Shown here: piece by piece, positions 40,173 to 50,900 of the stretch
Layout of the letters: every line of letters begins with the position of its first letter
Position numbering within the stretch: position 1 is the stretch's first letter
Source of the DNA: Coturnix japonica
Taxonomy: Eukaryota; Chordata; Aves; Galliformes; Phasianidae
Direction of reading: 5' to 3'
Assembly: GCF_001577835.2 (NCBI RefSeq)
Contig: NC_029525.1
Location: 18,164,731-18,228,730 of the forward strand
Length of the DNA stretch: 64,000 nucleotides
Made by a program: the position numbers and the translations under genes
Notes under the pieces: model-generated
What the model was told of the DNA's origin: nothing
Seen by the model: only the letters and a program-made list of their open reading frames with translations
Database searches by the model: none

Positions 40173-40173
40173 A
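40168..40173 (+). terminator. poly(A) signal AATAAA overlapping the NGRN stop codon
   Basis: The last sense codon CAA and stop TAA (40170-40172) together form AATAAA. It is the only canonical hexamer between the NGRN end and the HDDC3 start. Confidence 0.75.
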
Positions 40174-40230
40174 GCGTTGGACGTTTATTTGCGCGTTTCC
40201 CGTCGCGCCGGCGCAGCCCGCGGTACCGAC

Positions 40231-41111
40231 ATGGCGTCGGACGTGGCGCGGCTGCTGGACGCGGCGGAGTTCGCGGCCTGGAAGCACCGGGAGCAGCGGC
40301 GGAAGGACCCGGCGGGGACCCCGTACATCAACCACCCCATCGGTGCGGCCGCGCCGCCCTGACCCGCCCGGTCCGGCCGTGACGCGGAACGTGCCCTGAC
40401 CCCCCCCCCGCTGTGTCCCGTTCCAGGCGTGGCGCGGATCCTGGCGCACGAGGCGGGAGTCACCGACATCGTGGTGCTGCAGGTACCGGCCGCGGGGCCG
40501 CACCGGGGGGACCGGACCGACCGGACGGACCGACACCGGGTCCCGTGTCCCCATGTCCCCATACCCCGACACTGTGTCCCGTATCCCCACGTCCCCCGTC
40601 CCGGTCCCGTGTCCCCGTATCCCATATCCCGTGTCCCCGTCCCGGTCCCGTCAGGCCGCGCTGCTGCACGACACGGTTGAGGACACGGACACGACGCTGC
40701 CCGAGATCGAGCGGCGCTTCGGGCCCGACGTGCGTCACGTGGTGCAGGAGCTGACGGACGACAAAGCGCTGCCCAAAGCGGAGCGGAAACGGCGGCAGGT
40801 GGAAATGGCGGCGGGGAGCAGCGAGCGGGCAAAGCTGGTGAAACTGGCCGATAAACTGCACAACATCCGGGACATCCGGCGGCACGTGCCACAAGGTCCG
40901 AACACACCGATCCCGGAAACGCCCGGTACCGACCGGCACCGGAAGTGACGCAGCGCGTGTCCCCGCAGGGTGGTCCGAGGAGCGCGTGCAGGAGTACTTC
41001 CGGTGGACGGCGGAAGTGCTGGAAGGGCTGCGCGGGACGAGCCCGGCCATGGAAACGGCGCTACAGGAACTGCTGGAGGAGCGAGGGGTGGGAACGGGAA
41101 CGGGGCGATGA
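40231..41111 (+). CDS. HDDC3: HDDC3 (MESH1), HD-domain (p)ppGpp/NADPH phosphohydrolase
   Basis: Metazoan homologue of the hydrolase half of bacterial SpoT. It hydrolyses ppGpp in vitro and NADPH in cells. Exons 40231-40342, 40427-40482, 40655-40895 and 40969-41111 are in phase and give 183 residues (human 179). Family motifs are intact: [46 protein letters not shown] with the metal-binding HD pair, and [18 protein letters not shown]. The start ATG is 59 bp after the NGRN stop codon. The last codons and the TGA lie in a minisatellite, so the terminal VGTGTGR is repeat-derived and poorly conserved. Confidence 0.94.
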
Positions 41112-41195
41112 ACGAACGGGGCAATAAACGAACGGGGCGATGAACGAACGGGGCGATGAACGAACGGGGCGATGAACGAACGGGGCAATAAACGC
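41095..41195. repeat. minisatellite spanning the HDDC3 stop codon and 3'UTR
   Basis: About six imperfect copies of a 16-nt unit (gaacgaacggggcgat, with caata variants). The HDDC3 stop TGA lies in the first copy. Confidence 0.9.
41123..41192 (+). terminator. two AATAAA signals inside the HDDC3 minisatellite
   Basis: AATAAA occurs at 41123-41128 and 41187-41192, in the repeat units that read caataaac. They are the only canonical poly(A) signals after HDDC3. Confidence 0.65.
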
Positions 41196-41235
41196 TTTGA
41201 ACGGGGCCGTTTCTCGTCTCCTTCCCGGTCGCTGC

Positions 41236-41276
41236 GGGCACTTCCGGCGCGCGGTCACGTGACATCAGCGCTTCCG
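41236..41276. promoter_or_regulatory. VPS33B: VPS33B promoter: CLEAR palindrome flanked by ETS sites
   Basis: A perfect gtcacgtgac palindrome at 41254-41263 lies about 100 bp before the VPS33B ATG. ETS-type cttccgg sites flank it on both sides (near 41241 and 41271). GTCACGTGAC is the known binding site of TFEB/TFE3/MITF, which drive lysosomal genes. Confidence 0.6.
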
Positions 41277-41359
41277 GCGCGTGAGTCCCTCACTGTTTAT
41301 GTTCCGTCGCTCCCCGGTTCCCGCAGTTCCGTTCCGGTCCCTTCGTGTCCCGCTCCGCC

Positions 41360-44300
41360 ATGTCCGTGTCCGTGTCCGGCTCCTCCCGGCGCGACGCTCC
41401 CGACCCGCCCGATTTCGGGATCCTGAAGCGCCTGGCCCGGGACCAGCTCATCCACCTGCTGGAGCAGGTCGGGCGGGGGGCGCCGTTACGGGCCGGGGGC
41501 GGCTCCGGGGGGGGGTCGGGTCCGGGCGGGGGGTTTCCCGGCTCCGTCCCACCGAGCCCCGCCCGCAGCTGCCCGGCAGGAAGGATCTGTTCATCGAGCC
41601 CGACCTGATGAGTCCCCTGGACCGAATCGCCAACGTGTCGGTGCTGAAGGTACCGCGGGGGCCGGGGCCGCGCTCGGTGCCGCCGGTGCCGCCCGCTGAC
41701 GGCCCCGCGCGATGCCCCGCAGCAGCACGAGGTGGACAAGCTGTACCGGGTGGAGACGCGGCCGGGACCCGGCGCCAGCGACCAGTGAGTGGAAACACCG
41801 GGACGCGCCGGGACTCGGGGCGGGGCTGCCGCTGCTCTCAGTCGGTGCCGGCCGTCGGTCAGTCCCGTCTCGGTCAGTCCCGTCTCGGTCAGTCCCGTCT
41901 CGGTCAGTCCCGTCTCTGTCTCACTCTCACCCCGTCGCACTGTCCCCAGGCTCTGTTTCCTCGTGCGGCCGCGGGTCCGGACCATGCGATACATCGCAGG
42001 TGAGCGCCCGACCCATCGCTGGAGCAGCGGGTCGGGATGTGCCGGGTGTGTCACCCCGCGCCGCACTGACCGCACCCCCAGCAGCGGCCGCTGCTCCTGG
42101 GCTGCACCACGGCCCCGCTCCCGGGTCCTTCCTGCCCCGGTGCCCAGCCCCCATCCTGCACCACAAACTGCGGCTGTTCGGGGCTGGGCGGCGCTTACAG
42201 GGTCTGCACGTGTCGTTTGTAGACATCGTCAATGCTGACAAGATGTCAGGAAGGAGCCGCAAATACAAGATCATCTTCAGCCCCCAGAAGGTCAGTGCTG
42301 CTCTGCCCCGTGCCCTGCCCTGACCCTGTCAATTGGAAGCTGTTTCTTTAGCAGAGCTGCTGTGCTGAAGTCAGGTGCTGTGTCTGGGCAGAAGATCATC
42401 CTGTCCACTACAGGGAGCTGTTTCCCTGCCTCTGGTGGAGCGTGACTGAGGATCCTGTCTTGTTTTGCAGTTCTACGCCTGTGAGATGGTGCTGGAGGAA
42501 GAGGGTGTCTATGGTGGTGAGTAGGACTGTGGTGTCCCACATTGTTCCCTCGCAGCACAATGACCGACACATCCCCAGTACCGGGATCTAATGAGAGGAG
42601 CAGCAGTTCTGCCCCCGCCTGGGCAGAGGAAAGGATGAGTCCCCCTGGAGGGGACCCATCTGTGTTTGCCTCCTCAGCGTGAGGAGCTGCTGGGATTCCT
42701 GGGGCTGACCGCTGCCTTTTCCTGTCCCGCGCTCAGATGTCACCTGTGATGAATGGTCCTTCTACTTGCTCCCCCTGGATGAAGATATCATCAGTATGGA
42801 GCTGCCTGAGTTCTTCCGGGACTATTTCTTGGTCAGTAGGGATGGTCTGCTGCGTTCTGCCTGTGGGATGGCTGCCCTTCTGTTGCTTGTCTCTGGGCCC
42901 AGGGGAGGGCTTTGTTCAGGATGTCCTGCTCGGGCCTCCCAGCCCGCACTGCAGGCCGCTGCCTGCTGCCTTGGGGAGGATTTTGCTTGGGGCAGCCACT
43001 CGGACGTGCTGTGGTGGCTCCTCCTGAGCGGCATTGGGCACCCAGCCTGTTTCTATGCGTGTGGAGTGGCACCGAGCCCACCGACCCCCAGCCTCTCTTT
43101 GTGTCTGATTGAGGCCCCCAGTGCACGCAGTTATTTCCAGTCCAGCCTGCACAGAACCACGTATTAATGCTGCTGTGCTCCCTACAGGAGGGAGATCACC
43201 GCTGGATCAACTCAGTTGCTCGAGCCCTGCAGCTGCTGAACTCCCTGTATGGGCCATTCAACAGGGCTTATGGGATTGGGAGGTGTGCCAAGGTGGGTAT
43301 GGTAGGGCTTATGCCCTGCTCTCACCTCTGGAATGAAGGTTGGTGGAGTGCCCCATTCACTCACTGTGCCTGAGCTGAGGCTGCACAGTGGGAGCTGCAA
43401 CAGCACCCCCTGCATGGCTGGGGACTGCGCTGACACCCAGCCCCAGCTGTGGCTGCAGCTCTTAGAGGACCGAGGGCTGCCCTGTCACAGGCATTGGCAC
43501 AGTTTTCCCCTCACAGATGTGCTACGAGCTGTGGCGAGACCTGGAGGAGGAGAGCGAGAGTGATGGGCAGGGGAGAAAGGCAGAGATTGGGAACATCTTC
43601 CTCATGGACAGAGGTAAGGGCTGGCACTGGCTGGAGCGAGAGGCAGCAGGGCTGGGCCTGGCAGGGGGAACTGCATGGGCAGTAAATGAGGACCCTCTCA
43701 TTGCAGACATTGACTACGTCACAGCGCTGTGCTCCCAGGTGGTGTACGAGGGGCTGGTGGATGACACCTTCCGCATCAAGTGCGGTAAGTGGTGGCATCA
43801 GTGATGGGGAGACATGGGGCTCTCCTGAGGTTTGTGCTTGGTCCTGGCATGGGACAGTGCTGAAGATCTGTTTGAACAAACAGCAGAGTAAGCGTTACTT
43901 ATCTCTGCAGGGATGTCACTAGTGCTGGGGCAAAGCAGATCTGGGGAGACCTTATTGCAGCTTTGCAGTATGTGAGAAGGGGCTTGTAAGAAAGAGGGGC
44001 ATTTTTTAAAGGGGCACATGGTGGTGGAGCACACGGTAGGAGCTTTAACCTTAGAGAGTAGGTTAAGATTAGACATTAGGAAGGACTTCTTGTCTATGAG
44101 GGCAGCGAGGCCCTGGCATGGGCTGCCTAGAAAGGCTGCGGATGACCCGTCCTTAAATGTGCTTATAAATCTGGATGAGGTCTTGGGCAGCCTGGTCTAG
44201 TGGGCAGTATCCCTGCCTATGGCTGGTGGTTTGTAACGAGGCCTTTAAGGTCTTTCCAACTCAAACCATTCTGTTGTTGTGATTCACTCTGTGGTATTGC

Positions 44301-47300
44301 AGCTCTTTATCTTTCCCTGTAGGGAGTGTGGATTTTGGGCCAGAAGTCACCTCTTCTGACAAGAGCATTAAGGTGCTGCTCAATGCCCAGGACAAGGTGA
44401 GTCCTGCTGACATGGCAGGAAGCCTTTCTGGTGCTCTGAGGGGCACTGGGGGGAGGCTGAGCAGAGGTTGGCTGGGCCCTGCTGAGTCTGGAGGCTTCAG
44501 TTGTGATGGGCGACGTGTGGAGATGGAGCAGCAAAGTCTGTGGGCACAGCCTGACCTCTATGATCAGCACCATCCCTGTGGGCAGAGCTGAGTTGTGCCC
44601 GGGAGGGGTGCAGCCTCTTCTCATTGTCGGTCAGGGCAAGCACTGGCTCCTGGTTGGGCTGTGCTGACCTGAGCTGAGCCGTGGTGCAGCAATGAGCTCT
44701 GGTGCTGCCGTGCTTCCTGCAGATCTTCAACCAGATTCGGAATGAACACTTCTCCAGTGTGTTTGGCTTCCTGAGCCAGAAATCTCGCAACCTGCAAGCA
44801 CAATATGATGTGAGTATGGCCTCCTGCTGAGGGCTCCCTGCCATCGTCCCTCCACAGCCAGGTTACTCCCTGGATGCTCTCACTTCCACAGCGCCGCCAG
44901 GGCATGGACATTAAGCAGATGAAGAACTTTGTCTCCCAGGAACTGAAAGGACTGAAACAGGAGCATCGCCTGTTGAGTCTGCGTAGGTGCTGGGACAGCA
45001 AGTAGGGGGAGGCCCCAGCTGCTGCAGTGGGTGCCTGGGCCATAGGGAAGTGTGTGGGGGGGGCCTTGCAGGGCCTGGTAGACCCTGAGAGGAACAGAAT
45101 ATCTGAGCTGTGAGCGGGGCAGCAGAGGATGTTGTTGTATGCACTTGCCTGCACTGGGTCTGCATGCAGAACCTGCTACAGCTCCAAAGTGGAAAACTCT
45201 CTTGGCCGTACAGATATAGGTGCCTGCGAGTCCATCATGAAAAAGAAAACCAAGCAGGACTTCCAGGAGATGATCAAGGTTGAACATGGTGAGGGCCGTT
45301 CCCCACACCTGTTGTTGCCCCATCCTAGCTCTGGCTCTTCCACCTTTGCTCTGGTACCAGCCTCACTGCCCCACGTCTGGGCTGCCTCACAAGCTGGGTG
45401 CCCCCTCCAGACCTTTCACATCAGGGTGTGTTTGTGAGGTCCCTGCAGGGCTGACACGCAGTAAGGCAGGCAGCCCACTATTGCAGGCATTTCCCTGAGG
45501 CTCGGGGGGAGGCTGAGGCCAGGTTCTACCTCAGCCAGCTGCTGAGAGCCCCAGGGATGGGAGAAGTGACCACATCTCCTCCCCCACAGCTTTACTGGAG
45601 GGTTTTGACATCCGGGAGAGCACCAGCTTCATTGAGGAGCACATTGACCGGCAGGTAAGAGCCGCGCTGCGGGGCCAGGCATGGGCTGGCAGCCTGCTCA
45701 TGGACCACTGCAATGCAGGTGTCCCCTATTGAGAGCCTGCGCCTGATGTGCCTGCTGTCCATCACGGAGAATGGTGAGTCTGGGAGCTCGGTGGATGTCA
45801 GCACTGGGTGCACTGCGCTCAGCTCACCACGGCGTCCCCACAGGTCTCAATCCCAAGGACTATCGCTCCCTGAAGACCCAGTACCTGCAGGTGAGTTTGC
45901 CTGGGGTGCTGTGCTCATCAGAGCTGTCTGAGCAGGGGCTGCCCGCCCCGCTGAGTTACATGAATCATCCTGCTGGGCTCCTGCGTGTCCTTGAGAAAGT
46001 GTCACAGCGCTGCCTTGCACAGCTCTGTGCTGACCTGCCCGCTCCCTCCTCAGAGCTACGGGCCCGAGCACTTATTGACCTTCCACAACCTCAAGCGCAT
46101 CGGGCTGCTGACGGAGCAGGCAGCTGGGGAGACCCTGACAGCGGTGGAGAGCAGAGTCAGCAAGTTGGTGACTGACCGAGCAGCAGGTGAGACCTGCACT
46201 GCAGGAACCCCACAGCAGGACAGTGCATCATGAGGCACCGCTGTGCAAAGGGGCACAGCCCCACAGCTGGCACTGCTGCCCCATCTCTTCCAGCAGTCCC
46301 TGCACAGCCACCCTCAGCACAGCTCGTGTGCAGTCGCTGCGATGCATCCAAAGGCTCTGAGCCATTTCTTGTCTTGATTTCCAGGAAAAATTACAGATGC
46401 ATTCAATTCCTTGGCCAAGAAGAGCAACTTTCGAGCCATAAGCAAGAAACTGAGCTTGGTACGTCCTGTGGGCTCTACTGGGAGGGTTGTGCCTGGTCTG
46501 TGCCTGATCCCCAGGGCTCTGCACCCTCAGCTTCCATCCAGCCACAGGAGCTGGGCTGCTGCCGGCTGCCTCAGTGTGCATTGCCAGCCTCAGTGTGCAT
46601 TGCCAGCTGCAGCTGCTCTGGCCCTGCTGCAAGGGCGGTTTGTGCTGCAAGGGCAGTTTGTGCTGCCGGCCCTGCCTGGGGCTCAGCCTGACACAGAGAC
46701 ACAGAGCCCGACCCCCCTGTGCTTTGCTGTCAGTACCAAGCGGTGCTTCCCCGCAGATCCCACGGGTGGACGGCGAGTACAACCTGAAGGTGCCTCGGGA
46801 CATGGCGTATGTGTTCAGCGGGGCCTACACGCCCCTGAGCTGCAAGATCATCGAGCAGGTCGGTGCCCCCAGGTGCTCTCAGTGCTGCCCTGTGCCCAGA
46901 GCTGCCCTGATCTGTGCTATGCTGTGTTGTGCTGTGCTATACTGTGCTATACCATGCCATGCTATACCGTGCTATGTGGTACTGTGCTATACTGTGCTAT
47001 ACCATGCCATGCTATACCGTGCTATGTGGTACTGTGCTATACTGTGCTATACCATGCCGTGCTATACCGTGCTGTGCGGTGCCGTGCAGGTGCTGGAGCG
47101 TCGCGGCTGGCAGGGCCTGGAGGAGGTGCTGCGGCTGCTGAACGGGAGCGAGTTCTCCATGGCCGGTAGGAGCCGTGTTGGGGTGTCGGGGGTCGGTGCC
47201 GGGCGGGGCCGTTGTGACGCCGTGTCCCGCAGACGGAGCGATGGAGGATGGCGCTGCACAGCGCGTGGTGCTGGCCGTGTTCATTGGGGGCTGCAGCTAC

Positions 47301-47520
47301 TCCGAGATGGCGGCGCTGCGATTCGTGGGCAGGGAGAGAGGTACGGGATGGGGGGGAGAGGGACGGGACGGGACGGGGGTTCAGCGTTGGGGCCGTGTGT
47401 GTTAGTGCTGCCCATGTTGCCGTGCTGTCCCCGCCCTCAGGTTACCGGTTCATCTTCCTGACCACCGGCATCACCAGCAGCTCCCGTGTGATGGAGGCCA
47501 TGGCCGAGCACAAGGTGTGA
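41360..47520 (+). CDS. VPS33B: VPS33B, Sec1/Munc18 protein of the CHEVI/VIPAS39 complex
   Basis: SM-family protein that works with VIPAS39 in endosome-to-lysosome and alpha-granule trafficking. Twenty-three coding exons: 41360-41467, 41569-41649, 41723-41784, 41950-41999, 42223-42290, 42471-42516, 42737-42831, 43188-43292, 43517-43613, 43707-43784, 44323-44396, 44723-44809, 44892-44982, 45214-45288, 45590-45654, 45719-45773, 45844-45890, 46054-46186, 46385-46458, 46757-46858, 47090-47165, 47233-47340, 47441-47520. All are in phase and give 618 residues (human 617). Conserved stretches include [51 protein letters not shown] and [20 protein letters not shown]. Residues before the first conserved block ([18 protein letters not shown]) are lineage-specific. 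An in-frame upstream ATG at 41345 is possible. Confidence 0.97.
41856..41920. repeat. 15-bp tandem repeat (gtcagtcccgtctcg) in VPS33B intron 3
   Basis: Four near-perfect copies between coding exons 3 and 4. Confidence 0.9.
43950..44287 (+). repeat. CR1 LINE 3' fragment of about 340 bp
   Basis: It runs from a ggagaccttattgcagcttt block through attaggaaggacttcttgtc, gaggccctggcatgggctgc and ggcagcctggtctagtgggc to the terminal ttccaactcaaaccattctg. This order is typical of CR1 3' ends. It lies in VPS33B intron 10. Confidence 0.88.
46912..47088. repeat. minisatellite (about 60-bp period) in VPS33B intron 20
   Basis: About three units built from gtgctatac and catgccatgc blocks. The array runs right up to the splice acceptor of exon 21. 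Confidence 0.88.
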
Positions 47521-47565
47521 CAGCGCTGGGGCGGGGCGGGCTGCGCTGCGGGGCCCGGCCCGCTC

Positions 47566-47571
47566 AATAAA
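47566..47571 (+). terminator. poly(A) signal AATAAA of VPS33B
   Basis: Canonical hexamer 46 bp after the VPS33B stop, so the 3'UTR is very short. Confidence 0.75.
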
Positions 47572-47627
47572 CGCCGCCGTCCAGTCCGACCCTGTCTGGT
47601 ACCGTCCGTCTCGGCCCGGTTTATCCC

Positions 47628-47692
47628 GGTTCATCCCGGTTCCATCCCGGTTCATCCCGGTCCATCCCGGTTCATCCCGGTTCCGTCCCGAG
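47628..47692. repeat. tandem repeat (cccggttcat) between VPS33B and PRC1
   Basis: About six copies of a 10- to 11-nt unit shortly after the VPS33B poly(A) signal. Confidence 0.8.
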
Positions 47693-47729
47693 GCGTCATT
47701 CAAAGCCGAGCGGCGCGCGCGTTTCTGTG

Positions 47730-47984
47730 TCACGTGATCGGCGTCAAAAGTCGCGCGTGCGCAGTGCGGCGGAGCGCCGCTCAGAGCCCAGCGGCCGCAC
47801 GCAGCCGTTCCGGCTCGCGATTGGGCGGACGCCCCGACGGCGCTTGGCTGCCATTGGCTGACAGCCGGCTGGGGGCGGGACCTGGGGAGCGGTTGTGGGC
47901 GGGGCCAGGCGCGAAGCTTCAGCCAATGAGCGGCTGAGGAACCAGAGTTTGAATCGGCGGCTGCGGGCGGCGGAGAGTGGGGAC
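47730..47984 (+). promoter_or_regulatory. PRC1: PRC1 promoter with CCAAT boxes and a CHR element
   Basis: Inverted CCAAT boxes (ATTGG) lie at 47820-47824 and 47853-47857, and a direct CCAAT at 47923-47927. A TTTGAA element lies at 47948-47953, 32 bp before the ATG. NF-Y boxes about 33 bp apart plus a downstream CHR (TTYGAA) are the known layout of G2/M genes controlled by DREAM/MMB, and PRC1 is such a gene in mammals. A TCACGTGA E-box lies at 47730-47737. There is no TATA box. Confidence 0.65.
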
Positions 47985-50900
47985 ATGAGGAGGAGGTACG
48001 GGAACGGGAACGGGAAAGGAAACGGGGAAGGGGATGGGAGACGGGAACGGAAACGGGATACGGAACGGGGAACGGACTGGGATACGGGAACGGGAAATGG
48101 GAACTGGAAACGGAACGGGAATACGGACGGGAACGGGGAAGGGAATGGGAACGGGAACGGAACGGGAGACGGGAGTGGAACGGGGACGGGAACGGGAACG
48201 GGACGGGAACGGGGAAGGGAACGGTTACGGGGAACGGGAACGGCGTACGGGACCGCGGATGGGAGACGGGAACGGAAACGGGACGGGAACGGGGAACGGG
48301 AACGGAACGGGATGGGGACGGGGACGGGAACGGGGGATGGAGTACGGAACGGGAACGGACGGGAAACGGGACGGAACGGGAACGGGAATGGCGACGGGAC
48401 GGGAACGGAAACGGGAACGGGATGGGAACGGGAACGGGAACGGAAACGGGAATGGAACGGAACGGGAACGGGAATGGGAACGGGAACGGACGGAACGGAG
48501 CGGGAATGGGGCAACGGGAATGGGGAGTGGGGATGGGAACGGGAAGAATGGGCTGTGATACGGGGATGGGGCCCGGGGCCGCGGCGGGGAGCGGGGGGAG
48601 CAGTGGTGCGGGGTGCGGTGTCCCGGTGTCGTTGTCGGGTGTTGGCGGTGCCCGGTGGCTGTCGCGGCCGCCCTCGGAGCCGCTCCGCCGTTAGCGAGTG
48701 CTGGCGGCCGAGGCCGTGACGGCCTGAAACTCGCGCCCTGTCCGCCGCCTGGCGGGACATATGGTGAGCGATCGGCAATCGCCCGAGGGAACTGCGGCTC
48801 GAGCGACCGGGGCTGTGAAGAGACACCTGTCAAAGGTTCAGCGGGGCGGGGTCGGGAGCGGGGGATCGGGGGAGGGGGCGGGCGCGGGACGGGGACGGCG
48901 CCGTGCTGTGTGTTCCTGCATGCCCTGTGCTGTGCTGTGCCTTCGTGCTGTGTTGTGACATGTGCTCCCATGCTGTGCCGTGTTGTGTGGCTCGTCTGGG
49001 TTGTGCTTCATCTCGTGCTGTGTGTTTGTGTTGTGTGTGCTCCATGCGTGCTGTGTTGTAGCTGTGTTGTGTTTGTTTGTGCTCCAATGCTGTGCTGTGT
49101 TGTGTTGTGTGTGCTCCATGCTGGTGCTGTGCTGTGTTGTGTTGTGCGCGTGCTGTGGCTGTGTTGTGTTGTTATCGCTCCATGCCGGCTGTGCGTGGCC
49201 TTATTGTAAACTGTATTTTGCTCCATGCTGCCGTGTTGTACGCGTGTTTTTGCTCATGCCGTCTGTGCCTCAGAAACCTGCTGGACATTGATGGTGGCGT
49301 GAGGAGAGCGCCTGGAGGGAGGCAGATGCGCAGACCGTGGCCGTGTACAGGAAGAGCTGGACGGCCCTTCTGTGCCGTAAGCTGCACGCCGAGCCTTCCA
49401 GGTGAAGAGCGCACAACAGGAGCCTGCCACCGGGAGCTAGGTGAGCCCGAAGGCTTCACCCAACGACAACGGCCCGGGGTGGGCGCTGGGAAGGCCGCCA
49501 GCAAGAGCCTGTGGATGCAGCCGTGGGTATGCAGCGCTGTGGGATGCTGCGCTGTGGGTGCAGCCACTGGGGATCCAGTGCCGTGATGCAGGCGCTGTGG
49601 GATGCTGCGCTGTGGGATGCAGCGCTGTGGGATGCAGCGCTGTGGGATGCAGCGCTGTGGGATGCAGCGCTGTGGGATGCAGCGCTGTGGGGTGCTGCGC
49701 TGTGGGATGCAGCGCTGTGGGATGCAGCGCTGTGGGATGCAGCGCTGTGGATGCAGCGCTAGTGGAAATGCAGCGCTGGTGGCTGATGCAAGCGTGCGAT
49801 GGCATGCAGGGCTGTGGGATGCTTGCGCTGTGGGGATGCTAGCGCTGTGGGATGCAGCGCCTGTGGGAAATGACCGTGCGTGGGATGCAGCGCGCTGTGG
49901 GTTGCAGGCGCTGTGTGGATGCAGCTCTGTGGGAGCCAGCGCTTGGGGATGGCAGCGCCGTGGATGCCAGCTGCTGTTGTATGTCAGCGCTGTGGGAGTG
50001 CAGGCGCTGTGGGGGATGCGAAGCGGGCGCTGTGGTGCTGTGCTGTGCGGAGGCCAGGCGCTGTGGGGTGCTGTGGCTGTGGGATGCAGCGCTGTGGGAT
50101 GCAGCGCTGTGGGAATGCAGCGCTGTGGGATGCAGCGCTGTGGGATGCTGTGCTGTGGGGTGCTGTGCTGTGGGAAGCCCAGGGAGCACTCCACTGAGCT
50201 CTGGAGCTGCATCCCAGTTCTCTGCTCCCAAACCTCCAAGTACCTGAGTTGCATCCCAGAGAACTGCAGAATGAGCCCTGATCCCGCGCTTCCTTCGAGA
50301 CGCAGAGGGACACCCATCCTGCAAGATGGTGAATTGAATTTACGGCCCGCGTTAGTGCGTGCTGAAGCAGAAGAAGGACAGGAAAGCAGGAGCGAAGGCC
50401 TCTGCAGAGAACAGATACGAGAACCTGTGCGAGCATCCTCTGCGTGTCCTCTTCAGCATTGATGATCGGTGCCGGTGCCCACGGACGAGCTGGACGCGCT
50501 AACCGACGTCCACGTGCCCAACTCAGCGCAGAGAAGGTAGGCGGGAGGGGCCCAGAAGCATCTGGGAGGTTGGGGGCTGGGAGGTGCCGCAACCGGGTCC
50601 TTCAAGGAGGCTGCTCATCTCAAGGAGCGAAGGCAAGAAGAATTTTCTAGCAATCAAGCGGCAGGGTGGCAGTGCAACTGCGAGCTGGAGCACACGCCCT
50701 GACACCAGCCTTTTGAGCGGGACGTGGTTGTGTAGGATGAGGAGGCGTTCTGCTGTCCACAGATAAACATTGCTAACCTCCAGAGCCTGCTGCTAGCAGG
50801 TATGTGCACACTGAGCTGGCGCTGCCGTGACGGGTGGCAACTGCAGGGCTGTTTGGCGTGCCCACGTGTAGAAAGCTGTGCTTGGAAAATGTTGAGGACG

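Noticed and set aside
47895-48826. Gly/Arg/Asn-rich long proteins on both strands at 48 kb
   Set aside because: They are encoded only by the (gggaac)n array, with no conserved sequence.
49507-50178. Regular direct repeats resembling a CRISPR array
   Set aside because: Units are contiguous 15-mers without unique spacers, inside a vertebrate intron. It is a minisatellite.
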